From: an uncultured Burkholderiales bacterium
Lineage (GTDB): Bacteria; Pseudomonadota; Gammaproteobacteria; Burkholderiales; Burkholderiaceae_C
Assembly (NCBI GenBank): GCA_903925445.1
Contig: CAIYFE010000371.1
Span: forward strand, 1 to 10,231
Direction of reading: 5' to 3'
Length of the DNA stretch: 10,231 bases
In this document: positions 1-8,046 of the stretch, piece by piece
Numbering within the stretch: position 1 is the first letter of the stretch
Layout: every line of letters begins with the position of its first letter
Translations under genes and position numbers: made by a program
Notes under the pieces: generated by a model
Databases searched by the model: none
Told to the model about the DNA's origin: nothing
The model's input: the letters and a program-made list of their open reading frames with translations, nothing else

Positions 1-1146
1 GCACCAACCGAAGTGCCCACGCAACCAGTTACGCCTGCGCAAGAAAGTTTAGAAGGACTCGAACCGATCGAACCCGCCGATGAAGCAGCGTTTGAGCCCG
101 AGCTGCCTGCGTTGACGCCACCACCGCCACCACCGCCCGATGATCCTTACTTGCCCCAAGTCTGGGTGTTGGAGTTGTCGAGTTTTCAATTGGAAGGCGT
201 CACCAATTTTGAACCCACGGCTGCAACTGTTTTGAACGTGACGCAAGACCACTTGGATTGGCACGGCGAAATGGCAGCGTATGCAAAAGCCAAAGCACGT
301 GTGTTTGGACAAACGGCCTTGATGGTGCTCAATCGAGACGACGCGCAGGTGATGTCGATGTTGCCCGAGCCTGTGCGTGTCAAGTTGCAAAAACCTCAGT
401 ACCGTCAGTACTTGAGCTTTGGTGCCGACATGCCACAGCGACCCGGCGATTACGGATTGGAAACCGTCAACGGCATGACGTGGTTGGTGCGTGCGCAAGA
501 GGCAGATGAAACCCGCAAGAAAAAACGCGGCGAAGTCGAAGACGAAGAAATATTCATCCAACGGCTGATGCCTGCAGATGCTTTGCGCATTCGTGGTCGA
601 CACAACGCGCTCAATGCATTGGCAGCCTTGGCTCTGGCCAGCAGCACGCAAGCACAGTTGGCGCCGATGTTGTTTGGCTTGCGTGAGTACCGTGGCGAGC
701 CGCATCGCGTCGAATCGGTGCAAGTGATCCAAGGGGTGGAGTACTTTGACGACAGCAAAGGCACCAATGTCGGCGCAACGGTTGCTGCCTTGCAAGGCTT
801 GGGCATGGAGCGCCGTTTGGTGGTGATTTTGGGCGGTGACGGCAAAGGACAAGACTTCACGCCGCTGCGACAAGCCATTCAACAAGTGGCGCGCGCTGTG
901 GTGCTGATAGGTCGCGATGCGCCACTGTTGCGCGAAGCCTTGCAGGGCTGTGATGTGCCACTGCAAGACGCCGCTTCGCTGCAAGAAGCAGTGGCGCACT
1001 GCCATGCCCTGGCCAAAGAAGGCGATGCGGTGCTGTTGTCGCCCGCCTGTGCCAGCATGGATATGTTTCGCAATTACGCGCATCGCGCTGAAGTGTTTGT
1101 TCAGTCTGTGCAAGAGCTGGCCATCCAAGCAGGAGGCCTGACATGA
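1..1146 (+). CDS. murD: UDP-N-acetylmuramoyl-L-alanine--D-glutamate ligase (3' part)
   Basis: Cytoplasmic ATP-dependent ligase that adds D-glutamate to UDP-MurNAc-L-Ala in peptidoglycan precursor synthesis. The frame is open at the left edge, so the N-terminal domain and the GTNGKT ATP loop lie outside; 381 residues are visible. Motifs seen (visible residue numbers): ELSSFQLE at 58-65, QDHLD with the conserved His at 84, the Lys at 98 that aligns with the carbamylated Lys198 of E. coli MurD, GRHN at 199-202, DDSKGTN at 250-256, GGDGKG at 278-283 and SPACAS at 347-352. The C-terminal glutamate-binding domain is complete. Two segments are absent from E. coli MurD: a Pro/Glu-rich stretch at residues 1-49 with seven consecutive prolines (40-46), and a charged stretch near 167-184. 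From memory such insertions occur in Comamonadaceae MurD, so I read them as tolerated surface loops rather than damage. The stop overlaps the ftsW start by 4 bp. Confidence 0.96.
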   Translation, partial: APTEVPTQPVTPAQESLEGLEPIEPADEAAFEPELPALTPPPPPPPDDPYLPQVWVLELSSFQLEGVTNFEPTAATVLNVTQDHLDWHGEMAAYAKAKARVFGQTALMVLNRDDAQVMSMLPEPVRVKLQKPQYRQYLSFGADMPQRPGDYGLETVNGMTWLVRAQEADETRKKKRGEVEDEEIFIQRLMPADALRIRGRHNALNALAALALASSTQAQLAPMLFGLREYRGEPHRVESVQVIQGVEYFDDSKGTNVGATVAALQGLGMERRLVVILGGDGKGQDFTPLRQAIQQVARAVVLIGRDAPLLREALQGCDVPLQDAASLQEAVAHCHALAKEGDAVLLSPACASMDMFRNYAHRAEVFVQSVQELAIQAGGLT

Positions 1147-2435
1147 ACCAGACCGTTGCAATGCCAACCGGATTTTTTGGGCGCTTGGGTCAACGCATGC
1201 GGGGTTGGGTGGTGGATCAACCCCAAACGGGTTTGGATGCGTTGCCGGTGCGCGTGCATGGCAACGAATTCACGCGCACCGCAGCTTCGCCCGTGCATGT
1301 CAAAGGCTTTGACCAGCATTTGGTTTGGGTTGTCTTTGCGCTCTTGATGTTTGGTTTGGTGATGGTGTATTCGGCCTCCATCGCCATTCCTGACAACCCA
1401 CGTTCGGGCCCCGGATTTACGCCAACGCATTTTTTGGTGCGACACGTGGTCTCGTTGGGCGTGGCCTGTGTGTTGGCATTGCTGGCGTTTCAAATTCCTT
1501 TGGATACGTGGGAACGTGTTGCGCCTTGGGTGTTTGTGATTTCAATCGTGCTGCTGATGTTGGTGCTGGTGCCCTTCATTGGCAAAGCCGTGAACGGCGC
1601 GCGACGTTGGATTCCATTGGGCTTGATGAATTTTCAACCGTCCGAGCTAGCGAAATTTGGTGTGCTGCTGTATGCGGCCAACTACATGGTTCGCAAGATG
1701 GATGTGAAAGAAAAATTCTTCAAAGCCGTCTTGCCCATGGGAGCGGCTGTGACCATCGTCGGTTTGTTGTTGCTGTCTGAACCGGACATGGGCGCGTTCA
1801 TGGTGATCGCTGTGATCGCCATGGGTATTTTGTTTTTGGGAGGTGTCAACGCACGCATGTTCTTCTTGATTGCCATGGCGTTGATTGGTGTTTTTGGTTT
1901 GATCATTGCGTCTTCAGAATGGCGCCGTGAACGCATCTTTGCTTACCTGGATCCTTGGAGCATTGAACACGCGCTGGGCAAAGGCTACCAACTCTCGCAT
2001 TCCTTGATTGCGATTGGACGGGGTGAGATATTTGGCGTGGGCTTGGGCGGGAGTGTTGAAAAACTGCATTGGCTGCCAGAAGCTCACACCGACTTTTTGC
2101 TGGCTGTGATTGGCGAAGAATTTGGCTTCGTCGGCGTGGTGGTCATCATTGGTTTGTTCATGTGGCTGACGCGACGCATCATGTACATCGGTCGTCAAGC
2201 CATTGCGATGGATCGGGTGTTTTCAGGCTTGGTTGCGCAAGGTGTGGGGATTTGGATGGGCTTTCAGTCCTTCATCAACATGGGCGTGAATTTAGGTGCC
2301 TTGCCCACCAAAGGCTTGACCTTGCCCTTGATGAGTTACGGTGGCTCGGCCATCTTGTTGAACTTGATTGCCATTGCCATCGTGTTGCGTGTGGATTATG
2401 AAAACCGTGTCTTGATGCATGGAGGCCGTCTATGA
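1143..2435 (+). CDS. ftsW: Septal peptidoglycan glycosyltransferase FtsW (SEDS family)
   Basis: Polytopic inner-membrane SEDS protein. In the family it polymerises lipid II into septal glycan together with a class b PBP (FtsI). It has 430 residues, close to the usual length, with a cytoplasmic N terminus of about 58 residues before the first hydrophobic segment (about 59-81). About ten hydrophobic segments follow. Diagnostic motifs are NGARRWIPLG at 151-160, the QPSELAK segment at 165-171, LPEAHTDF at 311-318 and the GLTLPLMSYGGS stretch at 391-402. Asp317 in the PEAHTD motif corresponds to the catalytic Asp297 of E. coli FtsW. The ATG start lies in an ATGA overlap with the murD stop and has AGGAGG at 1131-1136, 6 nt upstream. 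RodA was considered. Position between murD and murG in the dcw cluster makes FtsW the clear choice. Confidence 0.97.
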   Translation: MNQTVAMPTGFFGRLGQRMRGWVVDQPQTGLDALPVRVHGNEFTRTAASPVHVKGFDQHLVWVVFALLMFGLVMVYSASIAIPDNPRSGPGFTPTHFLVRHVVSLGVACVLALLAFQIPLDTWERVAPWVFVISIVLLMLVLVPFIGKAVNGARRWIPLGLMNFQPSELAKFGVLLYAANYMVRKMDVKEKFFKAVLPMGAAVTIVGLLLLSEPDMGAFMVIAVIAMGILFLGGVNARMFFLIAMALIGVFGLIIASSEWRRERIFAYLDPWSIEHALGKGYQLSHSLIAIGRGEIFGVGLGGSVEKLHWLPEAHTDFLLAVIGEEFGFVGVVVIIGLFMWLTRRIMYIGRQAIAMDRVFSGLVAQGVGIWMGFQSFINMGVNLGALPTKGLTLPLMSYGGSAILLNLIAIAIVLRVDYENRVLMHGGRL

Positions 2436-3505
2436 GCTCAAGACGCACGGCTTTGATCATGGCAGGTGGCACGGGAGGACACATCTTCCCAGGGCTGGCG
2501 GTGGCACATGCTTTGCGCGCGCAAGGTTGGCAAGTGCATTGGTTGGGCGGGCCCGCGCCCAGCATGGAAAGTCAATACGTGCCGCCGCAAGGTTTTGCTT
2601 ATGAGCCCGTGAATTTTTCGGGTGTGCGCGGCAAAGGCTTGAAAACAATCGCGCTGTTGCCGTTCAAATTGCTGCGCGCGTTTTGGCAAAGTTGGCGCGT
2701 GATGCGCAGGGTTCAGCCCGATGTGGTGGTGGGTTTGGGCGGCTACATCACGTTTCCTGCAGGCTTGATGGCTGCGCTGTGCGGCAAGCCTTTGATCTTG
2801 CATGAGCAAAATTCCATTGCAGGCATGGCCAACAAGGTGCTGGCCAAAGTGGCCAAACGTGTGTTCACCGCTTTCCCCGATGTATTGCCACGCGCGCAGT
2901 GGATTGGCAATCCATTGCGTGAAGGTTTTGTTCAGCAAGCCGCACCTGCCGAACGTTTTGCGCTGCGAGAAGGTCCATTGCGCTTGGTGGTGGTGGGCGG
3001 CAGCTTGGGCGCACAAGCGCTCAACAACTTGGTGCCGCAAGCGTTGCGTTTGATCCCACCGCAGCAGCGTCCAACTGTGTTGCATCAAAGCGGCGCAAAA
3101 CAAATGGATGCCTTGCGTGAAGCCTACGCCCAAGCAGGCGTGCAAGCCGAATTGACGCCCTTCATCGAAGACACGGCGCAAGCATTTGCACAAGCCGATT
3201 TGGTGATTGCACGCGCAGGCGCCAGCACGGTGACCGAATTGGCGGCCATCGGTGTTGCTGCCATTTACGTTCCATTTCCTCACGCCGTCGATGACCATCA
3301 AACCACCAACGCGAAGTTTTTGGTGGATGCGCAAGGCGGCTGGTTGATCCCACAACAAGCATTGAAAGCACAAGACTTGGCTGATCGTTTGCAATTTTTA
3401 ACCCGTCGTACTTTGCTCACTTGCGCCGAGCACGCCTATGCCATGCGGCAAATCGATGCCACCGAAAAAATGGTGCAAGCCTGTGAACAGGAGTGCCAAG
3501 CATGA
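2432..3505 (+). CDS. murG: UDP-GlcNAc:lipid I N-acetylglucosaminyltransferase MurG
   Basis: Membrane-associated GT-B glycosyltransferase on the cytoplasmic face. It transfers GlcNAc from UDP-GlcNAc to lipid I, giving lipid II, the substrate of FtsW. The protein has 357 residues, normal for the family. The N-terminal Rossmann domain has the GGTGGH loop at 12-17 and HEQN at 124-127. The C-terminal UDP-GlcNAc domain has the GGSLGA loop at 189-194, HQSG at 218-221, RAGASTVTE ending in Glu269 at 261-269, and DHQTTNA at 288-294. These are the donor-binding and acceptor-side signatures of MurG. Start at ATG 2432 within an ATGA overlap with ftsW, with GGAGG at 2421-2425, 6 nt upstream. The stop overlaps the murC ATG in the same way. 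Confidence 0.97.
   Translation: MSSRRTALIMAGGTGGHIFPGLAVAHALRAQGWQVHWLGGPAPSMESQYVPPQGFAYEPVNFSGVRGKGLKTIALLPFKLLRAFWQSWRVMRRVQPDVVVGLGGYITFPAGLMAALCGKPLILHEQNSIAGMANKVLAKVAKRVFTAFPDVLPRAQWIGNPLREGFVQQAAPAERFALREGPLRLVVVGGSLGAQALNNLVPQALRLIPPQQRPTVLHQSGAKQMDALREAYAQAGVQAELTPFIEDTAQAFAQADLVIARAGASTVTELAAIGVAAIYVPFPHAVDDHQTTNAKFLVDAQGGWLIPQQALKAQDLADRLQFLTRRTLLTCAEHAYAMRQIDATEKMVQACEQECQA
3488..3493 (+). promoter_or_regulatory. murC ribosome binding site (CAGGAG)
   Basis: CAGGAG ends 8 nt before the ATG at 3502. This favours that ATG over the in-frame GTG at 3493, which overlaps the purine-rich site itself and so cannot use it. Confidence 0.7.
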
Positions 3506-4908
3506 AGCATGCGATTCGACACATTCACTTCGTTGGCATTGGTGGCGCAGGCATGAGCGGCATTGCCGAAGTGTTGCTCAACTTGGGCTATGTGATTTCG
3601 GGATCCGACCTGACTGACAGTGCGGCCTTGAGACGTTTGGCGCAACTGGGCATTCAAACCTTTGTGGGGCATGACGCAGCGCACATTCAAGGCGCCGATG
3701 CCGTGGTGACTTCTACCGCCGTACAAGCCACCAACCCAGAAGTGATCGCGGCGCATGCCAAGTTGATTCCCGTGGTGCCGCGTGCGGTCATGCTGGCTGA
3801 ACTGATGCGCCTCAAGCAAGGCATTGCCATTGCAGGCACACATGGCAAAACCACCACGACCAGCTTGGTGGCCAGTGTGTTGGCGCAAGCCAACATGGAT
3901 CCTACATTTGTCATTGGCGGCAAACTCAACAGCGCAGGTGCCAATGCCAAGTTGGGCTCAGGCGAGTACATCGTGGTGGAAGCCGATGAGTCGGACGCCT
4001 CGTTCCTCAACCTGCTGCCTGTGATGGCGGTGGTGACCAACATCGATGCGGATCACATGGACACCTACGGCCATGACTTCAACAATTTGAAGCAAGCCTT
4101 TGTGGAGTTTTTGCACCGCATGCCGTTTTATGGCGCAGCCATTTTGTGCACCGACGATGCCGCGGTGCGCAGCATTTTGTCGGACGTCTCGCGTCCCATC
4201 ACCTCCTACGGTTTCAATGAACAAGCGCAAGTGCGTGCCGTGAATGTGCGGGCAGACAACGGCCGCATGCGCTTCACGGTGCAGCGTCGCAACGGCGTGA
4301 CCTTGCCCGATTTGGACATCACACTGAACTTGGCGGGCGAACACAACGTACTCAACGCCTTGGCAGCGATTGCGGTGGCGGTAGAGCTCAACGTGCCCGA
4401 CGAAGCTTTGCAAAAAGCATTGGCCGAATTCAAAGGCGTGGGACGACGCTTTCAGCGTCATGGCGAAATTGCTGCCAAGCAGGGCGGGCATTTCACGTTG
4501 ATCGAAGATTACGGTCACCATCCCGTCGAAGTGGCAGCCACATTGGCCGCTGCACGTGGTGCATTTCAAGGTCGTCGATTGGTGTTGGCATTTCAACCCC
4601 ATCGTTACACACGCACACGCGATTGTTTTGAAGACTTTGTGCAAGTCCTTGGCAAAGCCGATGCGGTGTGGCTGTCAGAAGTCTATGCCGCCGGCGAGGC
4701 ACCCATCGTGGCGGCAGACGGTCGCGCGTTGTCGCGCGCCATGCGCGTGGCGGGCCAAGACCAATTGCTGTTCATTGATGACATTCAACACATGGCGCAA
4801 ACCATTGTGGACAACGCACAAGACGGCGACGTGGTGATGTGCATGGGCGCTGGCTCCATTGGGCAAGTTCCTACCCAGGTTCTGGCCTTGGTCGAGAACA
4901 AAGGCTGA
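3502..4908 (+). CDS. murC: UDP-N-acetylmuramate--L-alanine ligase MurC
   Basis: First of the cytoplasmic Mur ligases: joins L-alanine to UDP-MurNAc using ATP. It has 468 residues from ATG 3502, close to the family norm. The N-terminal UDP-binding loop is HFVGIGGAGMSG at 9-20, and the ATP loop is GTHGKTTTTS at 112-121. Further family motifs are EADESDASF at 160-168, DADHMDTYG at 182-190, GEHNVLNALAAI at 279-290, the conserved EDYGHHP at 335-341 and the QPHRYTRT segment at 365-372. An in-frame GTG at 3493 would add three residues. ATG 3502 is preferred because it gives the same ATGA overlap seen at neighbouring junctions and is correctly spaced from CAGGAG. MurC sits between murG and ddl, the usual dcw order. 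Mpl is a related ligase but is not found in this context. Confidence 0.97.
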   Translation: MKHAIRHIHFVGIGGAGMSGIAEVLLNLGYVISGSDLTDSAALRRLAQLGIQTFVGHDAAHIQGADAVVTSTAVQATNPEVIAAHAKLIPVVPRAVMLAELMRLKQGIAIAGTHGKTTTTSLVASVLAQANMDPTFVIGGKLNSAGANAKLGSGEYIVVEADESDASFLNLLPVMAVVTNIDADHMDTYGHDFNNLKQAFVEFLHRMPFYGAAILCTDDAAVRSILSDVSRPITSYGFNEQAQVRAVNVRADNGRMRFTVQRRNGVTLPDLDITLNLAGEHNVLNALAAIAVAVELNVPDEALQKALAEFKGVGRRFQRHGEIAAKQGGHFTLIEDYGHHPVEVAATLAAARGAFQGRRLVLAFQPHRYTRTRDCFEDFVQVLGKADAVWLSEVYAAGEAPIVAADGRALSRAMRVAGQDQLLFIDDIQHMAQTIVDNAQDGDVVMCMGAGSIGQVPTQVLALVENKG

Positions 4909-4911
4909 TTC

Positions 4912-5901
4912 ATGACAACGATAAACACAACATTCAACAAGGCACAAGGCAAAGTGGCGGTGCTGATGGGCGGCATGTCGGCAGAGCGCGACATTTCTTT
5001 GCGCTCTGGCGCTGGCGTTTTGAAGGCATTACAAAGTCAAGGCGTCAATGCGCACGCTTTTGATCCAGCAGAGCAGGCGCTGGGCAATCTCAAGCAGCAA
5101 GGCTTCACCCACGCTTTCATCGCATTGCATGGACGGTATGGCGAAGACGGAGCCGTGCAAGGCGCGCTGGAGTTGCTTGGCATTCCCTACACGGGTTCGG
5201 GCGTGATGGCCTCGGCCATTGCCATGGACAAGGTGATGACCAAACGTGTGTGGACAGCCATGCAAGTGCCCACGCCGCAATCGGTTTGGCTGTCACCCGA
5301 AGACCAAACGCCAGAGGCCATTGCCAAAATCCCAGCGCAGCTGGGACTGCCCTTGATCGTCAAGCCGCCACGCGAAGGCTCCTCCATTGGCATGACCAAG
5401 GTCACCGATGCTTCGCAAATGCAAGCCGCCGTGGCCTTGGCCACGCGTTACGACGCAGACCTGTTGTGTGAAGAATTCGTCACCGGCGAAGAGTTGACTT
5501 GCCCCGTCTTGGGCAGCGGTGCAGATGTGCGCGCCTTGCCTGTGGTGCGCATTGCTGCGCCCGACGGCATGTACGACTACAACCACAAATACTTCACCAA
5601 CGATGTTCAGTACCACTGCCCAAGCGGATTGCCTCAGGCCGTAGAAGAAGAAATTCAACGTTTGGTGGTCGCCGCATACCGAGCCTTGGGTTGCCGAGGT
5701 TGGGGGCGTGCAGACATCATGTTGCGTGCGTCCGATCGCAAACCGTTTTTGCTGGAGATGAACACATCGCCCGGTATGACCGATCACTCGCTGGTGCCCA
5801 TGTCTGCGCGTGCAGCAGGCATTGGCTACGAAGATTTGTGCATGTTGCTGCTCAGCCATGCCAGCTTGGATCATCCAACCCAAGGAGCGCATCAGGCATG
5901 A
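4912..5901 (+). CDS. ddl: D-alanine--D-alanine ligase (DdlB type)
   Basis: ATP-grasp ligase that makes the D-Ala-D-Ala dipeptide, which MurF later adds to the muramyl tripeptide; target of D-cycloserine in the family. 329 residues. Visible motifs are GGMSAERD at 20-27 with the substrate-binding Glu25, ALHGRYGEDG at 71-80, YTGSGVMASA at 93-102, KPPREGSSIG at 151-160 (ATP loop and Ser157), GWGRAD at 263-268, and the LLEMNTSPGMT stretch at 280-290. Asp268, Glu282 and Asn284 are the expected Mg ligands. The N terminus carries about ten more residues than E. coli DdlB. ATG 4912 is three bases after the murC stop and has AAAGG at 4900-4904, 7 nt upstream. The ddlB name is inferred from the dcw position. 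The stop overlaps the ftsQ start by 4 bp. Confidence 0.97.
   Translation: MTTINTTFNKAQGKVAVLMGGMSAERDISLRSGAGVLKALQSQGVNAHAFDPAEQALGNLKQQGFTHAFIALHGRYGEDGAVQGALELLGIPYTGSGVMASAIAMDKVMTKRVWTAMQVPTPQSVWLSPEDQTPEAIAKIPAQLGLPLIVKPPREGSSIGMTKVTDASQMQAAVALATRYDADLLCEEFVTGEELTCPVLGSGADVRALPVVRIAAPDGMYDYNHKYFTNDVQYHCPSGLPQAVEEEIQRLVVAAYRALGCRGWGRADIMLRASDRKPFLLEMNTSPGMTDHSLVPMSARAAGIGYEDLCMLLLSHASLDHPTQGAHQA
5882..5887 (+). promoter_or_regulatory. ftsQ ribosome binding site (AAGGAG)
   Basis: AAGGAG lies 10 nt before ATG 5898, inside the end of ddl. It fixes the ftsQ start, although the same frame stays open for 133 codons upstream within ddl. Confidence 0.7.
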
Positions 5902-6725
5902 CCACCCGCTACAGCGCTCATCTGCGTCCTCGCCACGAAGCAGTTGCTTCGGTCGAGGTGCCGTTGGACGTGCGTCTGATGCATGTGGTGTCCTCGTTTT
6001 TGATGGTGGTGTGTTTGCTGGGTCTGTTGGCCGGTGGTGTTTGGAGTTTGTTGCGCTTGCCGTTGTTTGCACTCAACGGCATCACCGTGATGGGCGATGT
6101 GGAGCACAACAACGCGGTGACATTGCGCGCCAACATTGCGGGACGGTTGACGGGCAATTTCTTTACCGCCGATTTGAGCCGTGTGCGCGATGCATTCGAG
6201 GCAGTGCCTTGGGTGCGACAAGCGGTGGTGCAGCGCGAATTTCCCAACCGCTTGCGTGTCACCTTGCAAGAACAAAAGCCCGTGGCATTTTGGGGAGAAG
6301 ACGGTGATGCGCGCTTGCTCAACAGCTTTGGTGAAGTCTTTGAAGTCAACTTGGATGACTTGGAGGACACCAAAATTCCAAGACTCAACGGCCCCGACAG
6401 CCAATCGCAACAAGTGCTGGCCATGTACCAAGCGCTCAAGCCGCAGTTCAACCAAATGTCGCTGAACTTGATCAGCTTGGAGTTGACCGACCGAGGCAGT
6501 TGGCGCGCCCACATGGCGCACGGCGCGGTGATCGAGTTGGGGCGCGGCAGCGTGGATGACGTGATGCCAAGAATGCGTCGCTTGTCCAGCACATTGGCAC
6601 AAATCACACAAAAACTGGGACGTCATGTGACATCTTTGGAGTCCGCCGATTTGCGTTATGACAACGGCTATGCCATTCGATTGCGCGGCGTCAGCACAAC
6701 ATCAGACGCATCCGGTAAGTCGTGA
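5898..6725 (+). CDS. ftsQ: Cell division protein FtsQ
   Basis: Bitopic inner-membrane divisome protein. In the family it recruits FtsB and FtsL and links early ring proteins to the septal synthase. 275 residues: a short cytoplasmic tail (1-27), one membrane segment at about 28-52, then a periplasmic part. The POTRA-like domain begins at about 57 (FALNGITVMGDVEHN) and includes the VPWVRQAVVQREFPNRL stretch at 103-119, typical of FtsQ. The FtsQ beta domain follows to about 265, with LLNSFGEVF at 140-148 and the conserved RYDNGYAIRL near 253-262. The upstream extension of this frame is only a shadow of ddl. ATG 5898 is chosen for the ATGA overlap with the ddl stop, the AAGGAG site and the family length. 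Sequence conservation is low for this family, so context adds weight. Confidence 0.95.
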   Translation: MTTRYSAHLRPRHEAVASVEVPLDVRLMHVVSSFLMVVCLLGLLAGGVWSLLRLPLFALNGITVMGDVEHNNAVTLRANIAGRLTGNFFTADLSRVRDAFEAVPWVRQAVVQREFPNRLRVTLQEQKPVAFWGEDGDARLLNSFGEVFEVNLDDLEDTKIPRLNGPDSQSQQVLAMYQALKPQFNQMSLNLISLELTDRGSWRAHMAHGAVIELGRGSVDDVMPRMRRLSSTLAQITQKLGRHVTSLESADLRYDNGYAIRLRGVSTTSDASGKS

Positions 6726-6760
6726 TGCAAACAGGTTAGAAAAGAGAAAACGAGGCTGTT

Positions 6761-7990
6761 ATGGCAAAAGAGTACAAAGATTTGGTGGTGGGCTTGGACA
6801 TTGGCACAGCCAAGGTCATGGTCGTCGTGGCCGAAGTCTTGCCCGACGGTGAGCTCAAGTTGGCCGGCTTGGGCGTGGCTCCCAGCAGCGGTTTGAAACG
6901 CGGCGTGGTGGTCAACATCGACGCCACGGTACAAAGCATTCAACAAGCTTTGAAAGAGGCAGAGTTGATGGCCGATTGCAAAATCACGCGTGTCTACACC
7001 GGCATCACGGGCAGCCACATTCGCGGCATGAACTCCACCGGCATGGTGGCGGTGAAAGACAAAGAAGTCACCGCGCCAGACGTTGCACGTGTGGTTGAAA
7101 CCGCCAAAGCCATCAACATTTCCACCGACCAACGCTTGCTCTTGGTGCAGCCGCAAGAGTTTGTGATCGATGGCCAAGATGTGCGCGATCCCATTGGCAT
7201 GAGCGGCATTCGTTTGGAAGCCAAGGTGCACATCGTCACGGGCGCACAAAGTGCGGCTGAGAACATCATCAAATGTGTGCGTCGTTGCGGCTTAGAAGTA
7301 GATCGCTTGATGCTCAACCCCATGGCGTCGAGCTTGTCGGTTCTCACCGATGACGAACGCGAATTGGGCGTAGCCTTGGTTGACATTGGTGCCGGAACCA
7401 CCGATGTGGCCATCTTCACCAATGGCGCCATTCGCCACACGGCAGTGATTCCCATTGCGGGTGATTTGATCACCAGCGACATTGCCATGGCCTTGCGCAC
7501 GCCCACCAAAGACGCCGAAGACATCAAAGTCGAGTCCGGCTTTGCCAAACAATTGTTGGCCGACCCCGATGTGCAAGTTGAAGTGCCTGGCTTGGGGGAT
7601 CGCTCACCGCGCATGTTGAGCCGACAAGCCTTGGCAGGTGTGATCGAGCCGCGTGTGGAAGAAATTTTTTCGTTGGTGCAACAAGTCATTCGCGATTCCG
7701 GTTACGAAGAAGTCTTGTCTTCTGGCATCGTACTCACGGGCGGCAGTGCGGTGATGCCCGGCATGGTCGAACTGGGTGAAGACATATTTCTCAAACCCGT
7801 GCGTCGCGGCTTGCCGCATTACAGCAGCGCCTTGGCAGACATGGTGTCGCAGCCTCGCGCAGCCACCGTCATGGGATTGCTGGAAGAGGCGCGTGCCGAT
7901 CGCATGCGTGGCTTCAAGGTGTCGCAAAAAAATGGGTCTATGAAATCTGCGATGGAACGCATCAAAGATTGGTTTGTGGGGAACTTCTGA
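6761..7990 (+). CDS. ftsA: Cell division protein FtsA (actin-like FtsZ membrane anchor)
   Basis: Actin-fold ATPase that tethers FtsZ polymers to the inner membrane and recruits later divisome proteins. 409 residues, normal length. Nucleotide-pocket motifs are intact: phosphate-1 GLDIGTAKV at 11-19, phosphate-2 VDIGAGTTDVAIF at 207-219 and the adenosine motif GIVLTGGSAVMPG at 322-334. The 1C subdomain typical of FtsA lies at about 85-165. The last 16 residues (394-409, ending IKDWFVGNF) form the amphipathic membrane-targeting helix. The start ATG has GAGG at 6752-6755, 5 nt upstream. A 34-bp gap separates it from ftsQ; I see no convincing promoter there, so it is probably co-transcribed. ftsZ follows after a 181-bp gap. 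Confidence 0.97.
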   Translation: MAKEYKDLVVGLDIGTAKVMVVVAEVLPDGELKLAGLGVAPSSGLKRGVVVNIDATVQSIQQALKEAELMADCKITRVYTGITGSHIRGMNSTGMVAVKDKEVTAPDVARVVETAKAINISTDQRLLLVQPQEFVIDGQDVRDPIGMSGIRLEAKVHIVTGAQSAAENIIKCVRRCGLEVDRLMLNPMASSLSVLTDDERELGVALVDIGAGTTDVAIFTNGAIRHTAVIPIAGDLITSDIAMALRTPTKDAEDIKVESGFAKQLLADPDVQVEVPGLGDRSPRMLSRQALAGVIEPRVEEIFSLVQQVIRDSGYEEVLSSGIVLTGGSAVMPGMVELGEDIFLKPVRRGLPHYSSALADMVSQPRAATVMGLLEEARADRMRGFKVSQKNGSMKSAMERIKDWFVGNF

Positions 7991-8046
7991 ACATGATTCC
8001 TCCATCCTTGCTCTACCTCGCTCGGGGCTCACCGCCCAGAACATGC

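Noticed and set aside
49..1167. Antisense open frame of 372 codons opposite murD
   Set aside because: It mirrors the codon pattern of murD, has no recognisable domain, and the + strand gene has intact catalytic motifs throughout.
2438..3394. Antisense open frame of 318 codons opposite murG
   Set aside because: Shadow of murG; the His/Gln/Cys-rich composition is typical of a reversed coding strand and no family is recognisable.
5499..5897. 133-codon upstream extension of the ftsQ frame inside ddl
   Set aside because: It overlaps the catalytic part of ddl in another frame; ATG 5898 with AAGGAG gives a normal-length FtsQ.
7969..7997. sigma70-like pair TTGGTT-N17-CATGAT before ftsZ
   Set aside because: Only 7 of 12 consensus bases; matches this weak are frequent, so it is noted in the gap description and not called as a promoter.
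8025..8037. Small GGGC/GCCC hairpin in the ftsA-ftsZ gap
   Set aside because: Only 4 bp of stem, not distinguishable from chance in GC-rich sequence.
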